A DNA stretch of 64,000 nt from an uncultured Bacteroidota bacterium (GTDB lineage Bacteria; Bacteroidota; Bacteroidia; Chitinophagales; Chitinophagaceae). A model generated the notes under the pieces. It made no database searches. It saw only the letters and a program-made list of their open reading frames with translations, and was not told where the DNA came from. Below are positions 33,329-43,477 of this stretch, piece after piece. Where the stretch lies: assembly GCA_902826165.1 (NCBI GenBank), contig CADEDV010000001.1, forward strand, positions 62,001 to 126,000, in the 5' to 3' direction. The translations under genes and the position numbers were made by a program. Position 1 is the stretch's first letter. The number at the start of each line of letters is the position of its first letter.

Positions 33329-36046
33329 ATGCAGGATAACGTTATTATCAGGCCCTACCTGCGACTGGCAGGTTTGGAGCCACTGGTCGTTCGCCCCGAG
33401 ACCAATTTTGTCAATGTAGGTGAGAGAACAAATGTAACAGGCTCCAAGAAATTTGCCCGCCTCATCCGGGAAAATAAATACGAAGAAGCACTGAGTGTGG
33501 CCCGCCAGCAGGTGGAGAATGGTGCCCAGGTGCTGGATGTAAATATGGATGATGCACTGCTGGACGGTGTGAAAGCCATGACTACTTTCCTGAATCTTTT
33601 ACAAAGTGAACCCGATATAGCTAAGATCCCGATCATGATCGACAGCTCTAAGTTTGAGATCATTGAAGCCGGTTTGAAATGTGTGCAGGGAAAATGTATC
33701 GTGAACTCCATCTCCATGAAAGAAGGGGAGGCGAAATTCATTGAGCAGGCCATCATCTGCCAGAGCTATGGTGCTTCTGTTATCGTGATGGCATTTGATG
33801 AAAAAGGACAGGCAGATACCAAACAACGAAAAGTAGAAATTTGCCACCGGGCTTATAAGATACTAACCGAACAGGTTGGTTACGATCCGCAGGATATTAT
33901 TTTCGACCCTAATATTTTTGCTGTAGCCACCGGATTGGAAGAACATAACAATTACGGAGTTGATTTCATTGAAGCCACCCGGGAAATAAAACAACTGATG
34001 CCGCTTACTAAAGTGAGTGGTGGTGTCAGTAACCTTTCTTTCTCTTTCCGGGGGAATGATCATGTGCGGGAAGCCATGCATTCTGTTTTCCTGTATTATA
34101 CTATTAAAGCCGGGATGGATATGGGCATTGTGAATGCCGGTCAGTTAGTGGTGTATGACGAGATTGAACCAGCCTTAAGAGACCTGTGCGAAGATGTGAT
34201 CCTGAACAGGAATAATGATAATAATGAAGCAACAGAGAAGCTGATCGCTTTTGCAGAAACTGTAAAGGCGAAAGGAAAGGAAATAGTGAAAGATGAAAGC
34301 TGGCGCAAAACTTCTGTGGAAGAAAGATTAAAACATTCACTGGTGAATGGCATCACCGACTATATTGATGCTGATACCGAAGAAGCAAGATTAAAATACC
34401 CGACACCACTTGAGGTGATCGAAGGGCCGCTGATGGCGGGTATGGATGTAGTGGGTGATCTGTTTGGTGCTGGTAAAATGTTCCTGCCGCAGGTGGTAAA
34501 GAGTGCAAGGGTGATGAAAAAAAGTGTGGCGGTATTAACACCGTTTATTGAAGCAGAAAAAGAAGAACGCCGCCAGGCCCATTTAGCCGCAGGAACTATC
34601 AATGAAGAAGGAGCCGGGGCACCGAAAGTTTTGTTAGCCACCGTGAAAGGTGATGTGCATGATATTGGAAAAAATATAGTAGGTGTGGTGCTCGGCTGTA
34701 ACGGGTATGATATCATTGACCTGGGAGTTATGGTGCCTGCTGATAAAATATTAGATACAGCTGTTAAAGAGAATGTTGATATCATTGGTCTGAGTGGTTT
34801 GATCACACCTTCCCTTGATGAGATGGTGCATGTGGCACATGAAATGAAGCGCCGCAATATGAAACAACCCTTGCTGATCGGTGGAGCCACCACCTCAAGG
34901 ATGCATACGGCGGTGAAAATAGCGCCGCAATATGACAATGGCGTTCTGCATGTGCTGGATGCTTCAAGAAGTGTGACAGCCGTAAGCTCTTTATTGAGTA
35001 AAGACCAGAAAGAGACATTTCTGAAAGAGGTGGATAAAGAGTATGGCGATCTGCGTACTCAATTCCTCAATAAGAACAAGACAAGGGTATTGATTCCTTA
35101 TACAGAAGCTGCTATTACAAAAGAGTATTTTGACTGGAAGAATTATAAACCGACAGTCCCGGCTGTGAACGGGGTGAAAGTGCTGAAAGAATTCGACCTG
35201 GCTACTATTGCACAATATATTGACTGGGGTCCTTTCTTTATTGCCTGGGAAATGCCGGGCCATTTCCCGGAAGTATTATCTGATAAGATATTTGGTGCCG
35301 AAGCCAAACGTATTTATGATGATGCACAAAAACTGGTTGCAAGGATCGTTACTGAAAAATGGTTTACAGCTGATGGGGTGATCGGTTTCTGGCCGGCCAG
35401 CAGCAATAATGCAGACACAGTAACACTGCAAACAGGTAAAGGAGAAGTGAAACTGGAATCATTACGCCAGCAAATGAAAAAAGCTGTTGGGCAGCCTTGT
35501 TTTTCCTTAGCAGATTTTATCAAGCCCAAAGAATTGGGCGAAGATTATATGGGGGCTTTTGCCGTTACCATTCATGGTGCTAAGCAGCATGTAGATAAAT
35601 TTGCAGCTGATCATGATGAGTATAATAAGATCCTGGTCCAGGTTTTAGCCGATCGTTTTGTGGAAGCCTTTGCAGAGTGTTTGCATCAGCAAACGAGGAA
35701 AGAACATTGGGGATATGAAAAGAATGAAACCCTGACCAACGAACAACTGATCAAAGAACAATATAAAGGTATCCGCCCGGCACCGGGTTATCCCGCCTGT
35801 CCTGATCATACTGAAAAAATCAAATTGTTTTATTTGTTGAATGTGACAGAGAATATTGGCATTGACCTTACGGAAAGCTTAGCCATGAACCCGCCAGCTT
35901 CTGTTTGTGGCTGGTATATAGCGCATCCGCAAAGCCATTATTTCGGCCTGGGTAAAATTGGCAGAGACCAGCTGGAAGACTATGCTAAGCGCAAGGATAT
36001 GAGTTTGGAAGAAGCGGAGAAATGGTTAAGGCCGGTATTAGAGTAA
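33329..36046 (+). CDS. metH: methionine synthase, folate/cobalamin/activation half
   Basis: 905 aa. It opens with the pterin-binding domain ([19 protein letters not shown], then [16 protein letters not shown]). Next come the cobalamin cap helix and the B12-binding domain with [18 protein letters not shown] (DxHxxG, about residue 445; the His is the lower ligand). The S-adenosylmethionine reactivation domain ends with [15 protein letters not shown] and [15 protein letters not shown]. Methyl transfer from methyltetrahydrofolate to homocysteine needs both halves. It ends 2 bp from the convergent DUF3137 gene. The split position, directly after the homocysteine domain, corresponds to a natural domain boundary. 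Confidence 0.96.
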   Translation: MQDNVIIRPYLRLAGLEPLVVRPETNFVNVGERTNVTGSKKFARLIRENKYEEALSVARQQVENGAQVLDVNMDDALLDGVKAMTTFLNLLQSEPDIAKIPIMIDSSKFEIIEAGLKCVQGKCIVNSISMKEGEAKFIEQAIICQSYGASVIVMAFDEKGQADTKQRKVEICHRAYKILTEQVGYDPQDIIFDPNIFAVATGLEEHNNYGVDFIEATREIKQLMPLTKVSGGVSNLSFSFRGNDHVREAMHSVFLYYTIKAGMDMGIVNAGQLVVYDEIEPALRDLCEDVILNRNNDNNEATEKLIAFAETVKAKGKEIVKDESWRKTSVEERLKHSLVNGITDYIDADTEEARLKYPTPLEVIEGPLMAGMDVVGDLFGAGKMFLPQVVKSARVMKKSVAVLTPFIEAEKEERRQAHLAAGTINEEGAGAPKVLLATVKGDVHDIGKNIVGVVLGCNGYDIIDLGVMVPADKILDTAVKENVDIIGLSGLITPSLDEMVHVAHEMKRRNMKQPLLIGGATTSRMHTAVKIAPQYDNGVLHVLDASRSVTAVSSLLSKDQKETFLKEVDKEYGDLRTQFLNKNKTRVLIPYTEAAITKEYFDWKNYKPTVPAVNGVKVLKEFDLATIAQYIDWGPFFIAWEMPGHFPEVLSDKIFGAEAKRIYDDAQKLVARIVTEKWFTADGVIGFWPASSNNADTVTLQTGKGEVKLESLRQQMKKAVGQPCFSLADFIKPKELGEDYMGAFAVTIHGAKQHVDKFAADHDEYNKILVQVLADRFVEAFAECLHQQTRKEHWGYEKNETLTNEQLIKEQYKGIRPAPGYPACPDHTEKIKLFYLLNVTENIGIDLTESLAMNPPASVCGWYIAHPQSHYFGLGKIGRDQLEDYAKRKDMSLEEAEKWLRPVLE

Positions 36047-36048
36047 TC

Positions 36049-36996
36049 TTACTCTTTGGTCCATAAACGCTGGTTCAGTTTCAGTTCGTCTATGATACCA
36101 AGAACCATCTGTACCGTATTGTAATAATCGCCGATTGTATTATAATCATTTGCTGAGAAGACAGAAGGTTCAAACAGATCATCTTTGATGGGTACAGCCA
36201 CATAGATATTAGTATTGACGAAAGAAAAAGCTGTTTTTTGCCCCATCATATCCTGGAGTTTGGATAGCCGTTCCATAAAAGAAGGGGTCAGGATATACCG
36301 GGCTTCCACCTGGTCTGTGCTGTACACAATAAACCTGTTCTCAAACTCACTGCTCTCCAACTTTACTTTGGCCAGGTCCCAGGCGAAGGAAGAAAATAGC
36401 TTGTTCAAAAAATTCAATTGCGGGTTGTACTCACTCCATACATAAGTTCTTCCCTGGAAATGCTTATTAAAATCACCGATGAAAAATAAACCTTTGAAAA
36501 TAGTTTCCCAATGTGCATTCTTACCACTGCCAACCTTGTGTTCTGTATGCAGCTCTGAAAAACAGAAGAAAGTTTTATCCCTTTTGCCTTCGATATAATC
36601 ATCTCCTTTGAACCGTTCCGGTTTTTCAATAAAGAGCCCACTGGCATTATAATCAGTACGGCTGATATGACTGCCCGGATCATACTGAAAAGAAGGATCA
36701 ATAAAGTTGATTATTTTCCGGACAATGGCCTCTTTATATTTTGAAACGTATGCTTTTTTCCTGTAATAAAGCCGGACCACGGCAATAATGCCGCCCAGGA
36801 ATAAAATAAGTGTAAGTACGCCGGCAATGGCTGAACGGGAAGAGGATGTGATTATAAAAGCTATAACAGCAGCCACAAATAACAAGCAGGTAAACACAGC
36901 TAATTTTTTTACAGCGTGTCTCTCCGTTTCCAATGGCTGCAGTAAGTCGTGGAGTTCGCTGTCGTAAAACTGTTTGAAATTGTTGTCAGCTGCCAT
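36049..36996 (-). CDS. DUF3137-family membrane protein
   Basis: 315 aa. Two transmembrane helices lie at residues 30-75 (AVFTCLLFVAAVIAFII and AGVLTLILFLGGIIAVVRLYY), followed by a soluble domain with FKGDDYIEGKRDKTFFCFSELHTEHKV and IFKGLFFIGDFNKHFQGRTYV, typical of DUF3137 as I recall it. This family regularly accompanies LemA, and here the LemA gene is indeed directly upstream with a 9-bp gap. Function unknown. Confidence 0.78.
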   Translation of the reverse strand: MAADNNFKQFYDSELHDLLQPLETERHAVKKLAVFTCLLFVAAVIAFIITSSSRSAIAGVLTLILFLGGIIAVVRLYYRKKAYVSKYKEAIVRKIINFIDPSFQYDPGSHISRTDYNASGLFIEKPERFKGDDYIEGKRDKTFFCFSELHTEHKVGSGKNAHWETIFKGLFFIGDFNKHFQGRTYVWSEYNPQLNFLNKLFSSFAWDLAKVKLESSEFENRFIVYSTDQVEARYILTPSFMERLSKLQDMMGQKTAFSFVNTNIYVAVPIKDDLFEPSVFSANDYNTIGDYYNTVQMVLGIIDELKLNQRLWTKE

Positions 36997-37005
36997 GGCG
37001 GCTTA

Positions 37006-37554
37006 TTAGTTAATGGTAATAACAGGCACTGCTTTATCCGTTTCCGGGATATTAAAATAGGTTTTGTGTTTCATATTCATCCAGGAGGCGACCAGGGAGG
37101 AAGGGAACATTTCTATTGCATTGTGATAATCGTTAACTGCTGCATTATAAAACCGTCTGGCCGCGGCAAGCTGTTCTTCTGTTTCATTAATGGCTCCCTG
37201 CAGCTTTAAAAAATTTTCACTGGCTTTCAGGTCAGGGTAATTTTCGAATTTGATAAATATCTGCTGCAAGATATCGTTGATCTGGTTATCAAGCACTACT
37301 TTGTCATTGGCAGATGATTTGAGCTCCATTGATTTTTGCCGCATGGCAGTCAGGTTCGTCAGTAGCTCCTTTTCATGCAGCATGTATCCTTTTACGGTAT
37401 CTACCAGTTGGGGAATAAGGTCGTATCTTTTTTTTAGCATCACATCCATGGAAAAGAAGGCATTATCAACAGCATTTTTCCTCCTGATAAGTTTGTTGTA
37501 AATAATAATGACCAGCAACAAAAGAAAAACCAGAATGGCTGCGATGATTATCAT
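37006..37554 (-). CDS. LemA-family protein
   Basis: 182 aa. A single N-terminal membrane helix (IIIAAILVFLLLLVIIIYNKL) is followed by the LemA helical bundle: RRKNAVDNAFFSMDVMLKKRYDLIPQLVDTVKGYM, LKASENFLKLQGAINETEEQLAAARRFYNAAVNDYHNAIEMFPSSLVA. The RYDLIPQLV and NEYN..I..FP patterns are diagnostic. LemA proteins are widespread envelope proteins without settled function. Lies between the HAD phosphatase and DUF3137 genes on the same strand. Confidence 0.92.
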   Translation of the reverse strand: MIIIAAILVFLLLLVIIIYNKLIRRKNAVDNAFFSMDVMLKKRYDLIPQLVDTVKGYMLHEKELLTNLTAMRQKSMELKSSANDKVVLDNQINDILQQIFIKFENYPDLKASENFLKLQGAINETEEQLAAARRFYNAAVNDYHNAIEMFPSSLVASWMNMKHKTYFNIPETDKAVPVITIN

Positions 37555-37570
37555 AAAGCGGAAGTATTAG

Positions 37571-38197
37571 TTATGAATGTACTTCAATTCCGGCTTGTTT
37601 CAATTCTTCCCTGAATTGACCGGGATTCAAAAAATGAACACTCTGTATTCCCAGTTGCTCTGCGGCTTTCACATTTCTCAGGTTATCATCAACAAACAAA
37701 GCTGTTGCCGGATCTACATTATAGCGATCCAGTAACCGCTGGTAAAATGCCGGGAATGGCTTTCTTATTTTTTCCTCCCCACTCACCACCCGGCCATCAA
37801 ACCAGTGCAGGAAGTTATAACGAACCAGCGCAATGTTAAAAAGATCAGCCTGCCAGTTGGTCAATGCATAGATTTTATATTTCCCGGATGCTTTTAGCTG
37901 CCGGAATATTTCTACTGTTTCATGAATGGGTCCATGCAACATTTCTGTCCACCGGCCATAGTAATCACGGATGGGTTGCTCCCAATCCGGGAATTCTTCT
38001 ACCAGTAACTGTGTTGCTTCCACGATGGAGCGGCCTGCATCCTGTTCTTCATTCCAGTCGCTGGTACAAATGTGCTCAAAAAAGTAGTTACGCTTCTCTT
38101 CAGCATCAAAATAGTTACGGTACACATACATGGGATTCCAGTCGATCAGAACACCACCAAGGTCAAAAATGATCGTATCAATAGATTTGTTCATCAT
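37571..38197 (-). CDS. HAD-family hydrolase (YihX-like phosphatase)
   Basis: 208 aa. Motif I is IIFDLGGVLIDWNP: the first Asp is the nucleophile, while the second position is Gly rather than Asp, as is normal in the YihX branch. Motif II is in YALTNWQ, motif III Lys lies in EEKIRKPFPAFY and motif IV in ALFVDDNLRNV. YihX is alpha-D-glucose-1-phosphate phosphatase in Escherichia coli, which would fit the GH97 and sugar-transport genes beside it, but the substrate is inferred. The start overlaps the end of the MFS gene by 20 bp. Confidence 0.85.
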   Translation of the reverse strand: MMNKSIDTIIFDLGGVLIDWNPMYVYRNYFDAEEKRNYFFEHICTSDWNEEQDAGRSIVEATQLLVEEFPDWEQPIRDYYGRWTEMLHGPIHETVEIFRQLKASGKYKIYALTNWQADLFNIALVRYNFLHWFDGRVVSGEEKIRKPFPAFYQRLLDRYNVDPATALFVDDNLRNVKAAEQLGIQSVHFLNPGQFREELKQAGIEVHS

Positions 38198-39377
38198 ATT
38201 CTAATTCAGTATTCAATGTTGTTGACTGTCCCAGGAATTTATTTTTCCATCCAATAACGGCCGCAGCCACTGCCAATAAAATTAATAAAGATAAACCTGT
38301 TGCCAGTGTAGCTTTTTCAGAAATAAAACCAATAACCGAGGGCCCGGTTAAAAAGCCAATCAAGCCACCTGTGGTAACCATGGCATATCCTTCCACCGGG
38401 CTGACACCGGGGATATTTCCTGATGCACTGAATAAAACGGGCACGATGCAGGAACAACCAAAGCCAATTAATATATAACCTGCTATAGCGATAATGACTA
38501 CTGGCGCAAACACGACCAGCGAAAACCCTGCTGCTGTCAACAAACTTCCAATGATCACTACTTTTTTGCTCCCTGCTTTGGTAATCAGGTCATCGCCATT
38601 TAATCTTCCAATGGTCATAGCAATAGCAAAGCCTGCATAACCGAGACTTACTAATTCAGGCGGCGCATGCATGGTTTCTTTTAAATAAATACCGCTCCAG
38701 TCAGCCACGCAACCTTCTGCCATAAAGATCACCATACAGATGAAGGAGATGCTGAGAATACTCAGTGACGGAAGCCGTAAGCCTGAACTGGTATGAATGA
38801 TCTCCTCATGGGCTAATAAATGATGACGGCTGAGTACTAAAATACAGCAGATAATAACTACAACGATGACGATCTGCCAGCCGGAAGGGATACCCATTCC
38901 AAAAAATGCAATAGCTAAACCGGCACTGACACCACCACCAATACTGTATAAAGCATGGCTGGTACTCATCAGTTTCCTGTTGTATTCTTTTTCCAGCCGG
39001 TTGATAGTAGTGTTAACGGAAACACCGTTGAGAAAACTAAAAAAACCAAACAGGTATAAACAGACCCATAGCATATAAACGGATACGGCATTGATCTGTG
39101 CGATCATGATCAGGCTGACGATAATATACCCGGCCAGCATCCATTTGCCTACTGATATCTTACTGAACAGTTTTGTTGATAATGCCACGCCTGTTAAAGC
39201 TCCAAGGGGTGATAATAATAAAGAAAGACCCAGGCTGCCGTCAGTTAACCCGAGTCTTTCTTTTATCCCAGGTATGGAAGCCACCCAGGTACCAAACAGC
39301 AGGCTTGAACAGGATAGCAGGAATCCAACTGCCAGTACCGGCTTCAGCCTTATGTAGGATAATATATTTTTAACCAT
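38178..39377 (-). CDS. MFS transporter
   Basis: 399 aa with about 12 hydrophobic helices in two six-helix halves. The N-terminal GTWVASIPGIKERLGLTDGSLGLSLLLSPLGALTG resembles the FucP/YbjJ-like branch of the major facilitator superfamily, and a loop with RLEKEYNRKL separates helices in the first half. The substrate may be a sugar, given the GH97 and SemiSWEET genes upstream, but this is context only. It overlaps the HAD gene by 20 bp and follows the SemiSWEET gene by 14 bp. Confidence 0.8.
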   Translation of the reverse strand: MVKNILSYIRLKPVLAVGFLLSCSSLLFGTWVASIPGIKERLGLTDGSLGLSLLLSPLGALTGVALSTKLFSKISVGKWMLAGYIIVSLIMIAQINAVSVYMLWVCLYLFGFFSFLNGVSVNTTINRLEKEYNRKLMSTSHALYSIGGGVSAGLAIAFFGMGIPSGWQIVIVVVIICCILVLSRHHLLAHEEIIHTSSGLRLPSLSILSISFICMVIFMAEGCVADWSGIYLKETMHAPPELVSLGYAGFAIAMTIGRLNGDDLITKAGSKKVVIIGSLLTAAGFSLVVFAPVVIIAIAGYILIGFGCSCIVPVLFSASGNIPGVSPVEGYAMVTTGGLIGFLTGPSVIGFISEKATLATGLSLLILLAVAAAVIGWKNKFLGQSTTLNTELEYDEQIY

Positions 39378-39391
39378 CTATGCGAGGCAGC

Positions 39392-39646
39392 TTATTTATA
39401 TTTTAGTTTTAACCCGATCATTGTAACAGACAGGATCAGTACAACAGCATTGGTCAGGATGATCACCCAATCGTCTTTTAAAATGCCATAGCCGATCCAC
39501 ATCACCTCGTTTGTGGCGGCTATGATGAACATCCATAAGGAAACATCCTTGGCTGACCGTTCTTTCCATGTTTTAATAACCTGTGGCAGGAAAGTGAGTG
39601 TGGTGATCACACCGGCAGAGTAACCAAGAATTTCTGTAAATCCCAT
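39392..39646 (-). CDS. SemiSWEET sugar transporter
   Basis: 84 aa with three helices and a single PQ-loop repeat: GYSAGVITTLTFLPQVIKTWKERSAKDVSLWMFIIAAT, then WIGYGILKDDWVIILTNAV. This is the size and signature of bacterial SemiSWEET, which forms homodimers carrying glucose or sucrose. The start ATG shares its A with the TAA of the GH97 gene (TAATG), so the two are translationally coupled: an alpha-glucosidase that releases glucose and a carrier for it. Confidence 0.92.
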   Translation of the reverse strand: MGFTEILGYSAGVITTLTFLPQVIKTWKERSAKDVSLWMFIIAATNEVMWIGYGILKDDWVIILTNAVVLILSVTMIGLKLKYK

Positions 39647-41784
39647 TATTTGTATTTTTTAACTGATTTGAGTTCTGCTGTTGAAGCAGGCATCAAACTT
39701 ACGGCAGTTCCGCCACCCGGCGCTAATTTCAGTTTTAAAAGTGTTTTACTATCCACCAGGAATTTTTCAATTACATAAGCTTCCGGGTTCGTACTCCAGT
39801 CAGCATTATCAGCATCCCGGTAAATGGTTGCTACATATTTCTTACCTGCATCTAAAAAATCAAGTGAAGAAACCAGGTTTCTTGCATTCTCATCGGTAAT
39901 AGCACCCAGGAACCAATTGGGACTTCCTTTTGCTTTCCGGGCCATGATGATATAATCACCAGGCTCTGCATCCGGCACCCTTGTTTCATCCCAGTCGACC
40001 GCCACATCTTTGATAAACTGGAGTGCATCTGGTTTTGCTTCATAATTCTCGGGCAGGTCAGCTGCCATTTGCAAGGGGCTGTACATGGTTACATATAAAG
40101 CCAGTTGTTTAGCTAACGTAGTATGCACCTGTTCTTTCTTCTCTGCATTATAATAACTCATCTTGATTTTAAAGATACCCGGTGTATAATCCATGGGCCC
40201 GCCCATGATCCTTGTGAAAGGAAGAATCGTTTCATGATCCGGCATATTACCCACACTCCAGGCGTTGAATTCATTTCCTCTCGCTGCTTCGCTGGCGATC
40301 CAGTTAGGGTAAGTGCGGTGCAGACCGGTCAACCGGACAGATTCATGCATATCCACCATGATCTTATAGTCACTTGTTTTTTTCGCCACCCTTTCATAAT
40401 GACGAACCATCCACTGGCCATCATGATGTTCACCTCTTGGAATGATGCGGCCCACATACCCGGTCTTTACTGAATTGTATCCATTATTATTCATAAAGCG
40501 GTAAGCGGTATCCATCCATCGTTCATAATTGGTAACAGAGGCAGATGTTTCATGGTGCATGATGATCTTCACGCCTTTCTCCTTTGCATAAGCGGATAAC
40601 TCTTTTACATCAAAATCAGGATAGGGAGTCACAAAATCAAACACATCTTCTTTCCATTGACCAAACCAGTCTTCCCAGCCTGTATTCCATCCTTCCACCA
40701 GCACACCCTGGAAACCATGTTTAGCGGCGAAATCAATATATCTTTTTACGTTAGCCGTGTTGGCACCATGCGGCACTTTAGTTGCCTGTTGAGAACCCAC
40801 CTGGCTGCCACTGTAATCCCAACTTGATTTACCGACATGCATTTCCCACCATACACCTACAAATTTTTGAGGCTTGATCCAGGATTCATCTTTGATCACA
40901 GAGGGTTCGTTCAGGTTCAGGATCAGCCTTGAGGTAAGAATATTACCTGCTTTATTACTGACAATGATCGTACGCCAGGGTGTTTTGGCCGGGGTCTGTA
41001 AGTAAGCTTTGTTACCTGTTGCATCAGGAACGAGGTGGGCATTGAAGATGAGTGAACTTTTATCCATCACTAAATTCAGTGCAGGGTAATTCACCAGTGC
41101 TGCTTCATGGATATTAATATATAAACCATCAGCTGATTTCATCATCAACGGGGTTTGTGTGGCATTCTTGTCAAAAAATGTTTTGGCATGAATCTCCTGG
41201 GCTTTACCGCCACCTGTTGCATCAATGGCAGTTAAGGAAGTGGTATAATAGCCGTATTCATTGGTATCAAAATCCCCGGGAATCCAGAAGGCTTTGTGAT
41301 CACCTGCCATCGCAAACTGCGTCAGTTCTTCTCCCACCACAAAGTGGTTTAGTTTTTCCTGCTGTGGAAATTCATACCTGAAACCGACACCATCATTGAA
41401 TACCCGAAATACGATATTCAATTTGATGCCAGAACCAGAGTGGTCTGCTAACTGAAGTACAAGCTGTTTATAATTATTGCGGATAACAGATTGCTCACCC
41501 CAAACCGGTTTCCAGTTTTCATCGGTGGCAGAAGAATCAGCAGAGAGAAGGTTAAACTTAACCAGTGACAGAGCAGGAACATTTAATTTGAACCCGAGCC
41601 CGGAAGGAGCGATCACTGTTTTTCCTTTATAAAGCACACGATAAATAACGTCGCCGTTATCCCGGTGCATTATACCTAATTGTATGTTCTGATCAGGAGA
41701 CTGAATTGTAATGGACCGTTCAGCATACACAATTTGGGCAAAGAGAACGGCAACAAAGGCAGCAATATTTTTTTTGAAACGCAT
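39646..41784 (-). CDS. GH97 alpha-glucosidase, SusB-like
   Basis: 712 aa from ATG 41784, 24 codons inside the longest frame, where the signal peptide (RFKKNIAAFVAVLFAQIVYA) starts. An N-terminal beta super-sandwich (QSPDQNIQLGIMHRDNGDVIYRV) is followed by a TIM barrel with the GH97 segments VEGWNTGWEDWFG, KIIMHHETSASV, IPRGEHHDGQWM, MHESVRLTGLHRTYPN and GGPMDYTPGIF. The Glu-based active site of SusB (inverting) is kept, rather than the Asp nucleophile of retaining GH97 members; this rests on comparison from memory. It releases glucose from alpha-glucans in the periplasm. Coupled to SemiSWEET. Confidence 0.93.
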   Translation of the reverse strand: MRFKKNIAAFVAVLFAQIVYAERSITIQSPDQNIQLGIMHRDNGDVIYRVLYKGKTVIAPSGLGFKLNVPALSLVKFNLLSADSSATDENWKPVWGEQSVIRNNYKQLVLQLADHSGSGIKLNIVFRVFNDGVGFRYEFPQQEKLNHFVVGEELTQFAMAGDHKAFWIPGDFDTNEYGYYTTSLTAIDATGGGKAQEIHAKTFFDKNATQTPLMMKSADGLYINIHEAALVNYPALNLVMDKSSLIFNAHLVPDATGNKAYLQTPAKTPWRTIIVSNKAGNILTSRLILNLNEPSVIKDESWIKPQKFVGVWWEMHVGKSSWDYSGSQVGSQQATKVPHGANTANVKRYIDFAAKHGFQGVLVEGWNTGWEDWFGQWKEDVFDFVTPYPDFDVKELSAYAKEKGVKIIMHHETSASVTNYERWMDTAYRFMNNNGYNSVKTGYVGRIIPRGEHHDGQWMVRHYERVAKKTSDYKIMVDMHESVRLTGLHRTYPNWIASEAARGNEFNAWSVGNMPDHETILPFTRIMGGPMDYTPGIFKIKMSYYNAEKKEQVHTTLAKQLALYVTMYSPLQMAADLPENYEAKPDALQFIKDVAVDWDETRVPDAEPGDYIIMARKAKGSPNWFLGAITDENARNLVSSLDFLDAGKKYVATIYRDADNADWSTNPEAYVIEKFLVDSKTLLKLKLAPGGGTAVSLMPASTAELKSVKKYK

Positions 41785-41842
41785 AACCTGGAATTTAGGC
41801 CATGAAGGTAGGAACAATGTGTAAATACAACACTGTTGTATA

Positions 41843-42589
41843 TCAGCGTTTCTCAAACAACCACCACAAACGTTTGCGGGGTTTCACTTTGTAGTTTGTT
41901 TTAATGTACTGGCTGATATGTTGCATAGCTTCATCAATACTGTCGGTAACCAGTACCAGGTTCATATCTTCTTTGGAAATAGTACCTTTTTCAGCCATGT
42001 CTTCAATTGTTTCCACCAGTTCCTGGTAATATTCCTTTCCAAAGAGTACAATTGGAAATTGGGAAATCGACTTTGTCTGCACAAGGGTTAGTGTTTCAAA
42101 TAATTCATCCATCGTGCCAAAGCCGCCGGGCATGATGATAAAGGCATATGAATATTTTATCAGCAATACTTTACGGATAAAGAAATGCTCAAAGGTGATA
42201 GTTGTTTGCAAATAAGGGTTGGGCCTTTGCTCAAAAGGCAGCTGGATATTACAGCCAACAGAATTGCCGCCATTTTCAAAAGCACCCCGGTTGGCTGCTT
42301 CCATAATACCGGGGCCACCGCCGGTCATGGTGGTAAAACCCGTTTCGGCGATACGCTTACCAAATTCCCTGGCTTGCTGATAATAAGGATGATCTTCCTT
42401 GAACCGGGCCGAACCAAAAACCGTGATACAGGGGCCGATGAAGTGAAGGGTACGGAATCCTTTTATGAACTGCCTGAATACCCGCCAGGCAAACAGTAAT
42501 TCATAGCTCCTGCTTTTAGGCCCATCCAGGAAAACATGCTCTTTAGAAGGAACGATGGCTTCCGGTATTTGTTTTGTGGTTGCTTCCAT
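41843..42589 (-). CDS. LOG-family (TIGR00730) Rossmann-fold protein
   Basis: 248 aa from ATG 42589 (MEATTKQ); an earlier ATG 17 codons upstream would overlap the divergent exonuclease gene. The signature is complete: CITVFGSARFKEDHPYY, TGGGPGIMEAANRGAFENGG and the active-site IIMPGGFGTMDELFETLTL. LOG proteins cleave ribose-5-phosphate from N6-modified or plain AMP (cytokinin activation in plants, nucleotide 5'-monophosphate nucleosidase in bacteria). Divergent from xth with 40 bp between the starts. Confidence 0.92.
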   Translation of the reverse strand: MEATTKQIPEAIVPSKEHVFLDGPKSRSYELLFAWRVFRQFIKGFRTLHFIGPCITVFGSARFKEDHPYYQQAREFGKRIAETGFTTMTGGGPGIMEAANRGAFENGGNSVGCNIQLPFEQRPNPYLQTTITFEHFFIRKVLLIKYSYAFIIMPGGFGTMDELFETLTLVQTKSISQFPIVLFGKEYYQELVETIEDMAEKGTISKEDMNLVLVTDSIDEAMQHISQYIKTNYKVKPRKRLWWLFEKR

Positions 42590-42629
42590 ACTATGCTGTA
42601 AATTGCTTTCCAAATTAAACAATAAAACA

Positions 42630-43397
42630 ATGCGCATCATCAGTTATAATGTTAATGGAATAAGAGCTGCCATTAAAAAGGGATTTATTGATTGGGTAAA
42701 AACAAACCCGGCGGATGTGATCTGTGTGCAGGAAACAAAGGCAGTAAAAGGCGATGTGGATATAAAGCAGTTCAATGACCTGGGTTATCATGATTACTGG
42801 TTCAGTGCACAAAAAAAAGGATATAGCGGCGTGGCGGTATTTACCAAGATAAAACCTGATAACGTTGAAATTGGCAATGGTCATACTGCCAGCGATGATG
42901 AAGGAAGGGTGATACAATTAGACTTTGGTGATACCAGGCTGATCAATGCCTATTTCCCTTCTGGTACATCCGGTGACGAAAGACAGGATTTTAAATATAA
43001 ATGGCTGGATGAATTTCATACTTACCTGGATAAGCTAAAGAAGAAGTATCCCAAATTAATTTTGTGCGGTGACTATAATATTGCACATACAGAAACAGAT
43101 ATTCATGACCCTAAAGGCAATAAAAAATCATCTGGTTTTCTCCCGGAGGAAAGAGAATGGATGACAAAATTCCTGGGAAGTGGCTGGATTGATACATTCC
43201 GCCATTTTCATCCTGAGCCTCATCGTTATAGCTGGTGGAGCCAGCGTTTTCCCTCTGTTCGTTTGCAGAATAAAGGCTGGAGAATTGATTACATAAATGT
43301 TACAGAACCTTTAAAAAAGAACCTGAAGGATGCAGAAATATACCCCGATGTCAAACATTCTGACCATTGCCCGGTATATTTAGATATCAAATTATAA
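42630..43397 (+). CDS. xth: exodeoxyribonuclease III (AP endonuclease)
   Basis: 255 aa from ATG 42630; an upstream in-frame ATG would lie inside the divergent LOG gene. The EEP-fold motifs are in order: RIISYNVNGIRAAIKKGF, ICVQETKAVKGDV (metal Glu), GYSGVAVFTK, INAYFPSG, LCGDYNIAHTETDIHDPK (Asp-Asn), YSWWSQR, GWRIDYINVT and HSDHCPVYLDI (catalytic His). It nicks abasic sites and trims 3' ends in base excision repair. Confidence 0.95.
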   Translation: MRIISYNVNGIRAAIKKGFIDWVKTNPADVICVQETKAVKGDVDIKQFNDLGYHDYWFSAQKKGYSGVAVFTKIKPDNVEIGNGHTASDDEGRVIQLDFGDTRLINAYFPSGTSGDERQDFKYKWLDEFHTYLDKLKKKYPKLILCGDYNIAHTETDIHDPKGNKKSSGFLPEEREWMTKFLGSGWIDTFRHFHPEPHRYSWWSQRFPSVRLQNKGWRIDYINVTEPLKKNLKDAEIYPDVKHSDHCPVYLDIKL

Positions 43398-43477
43398 CAC
43401 TGCCTGCAAACTGAACAGTTATTCCTTTTCCACCATTGTTTTGCTGAAGCAGTATTTCTAAACCAAAATACGCATTG

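Noticed and set aside
34360..34938. 192-codon ORF antisense to metH
   Set aside because: A shadow of the conserved cobalamin-binding region, rich in residues expected from antisense of a coding sequence.
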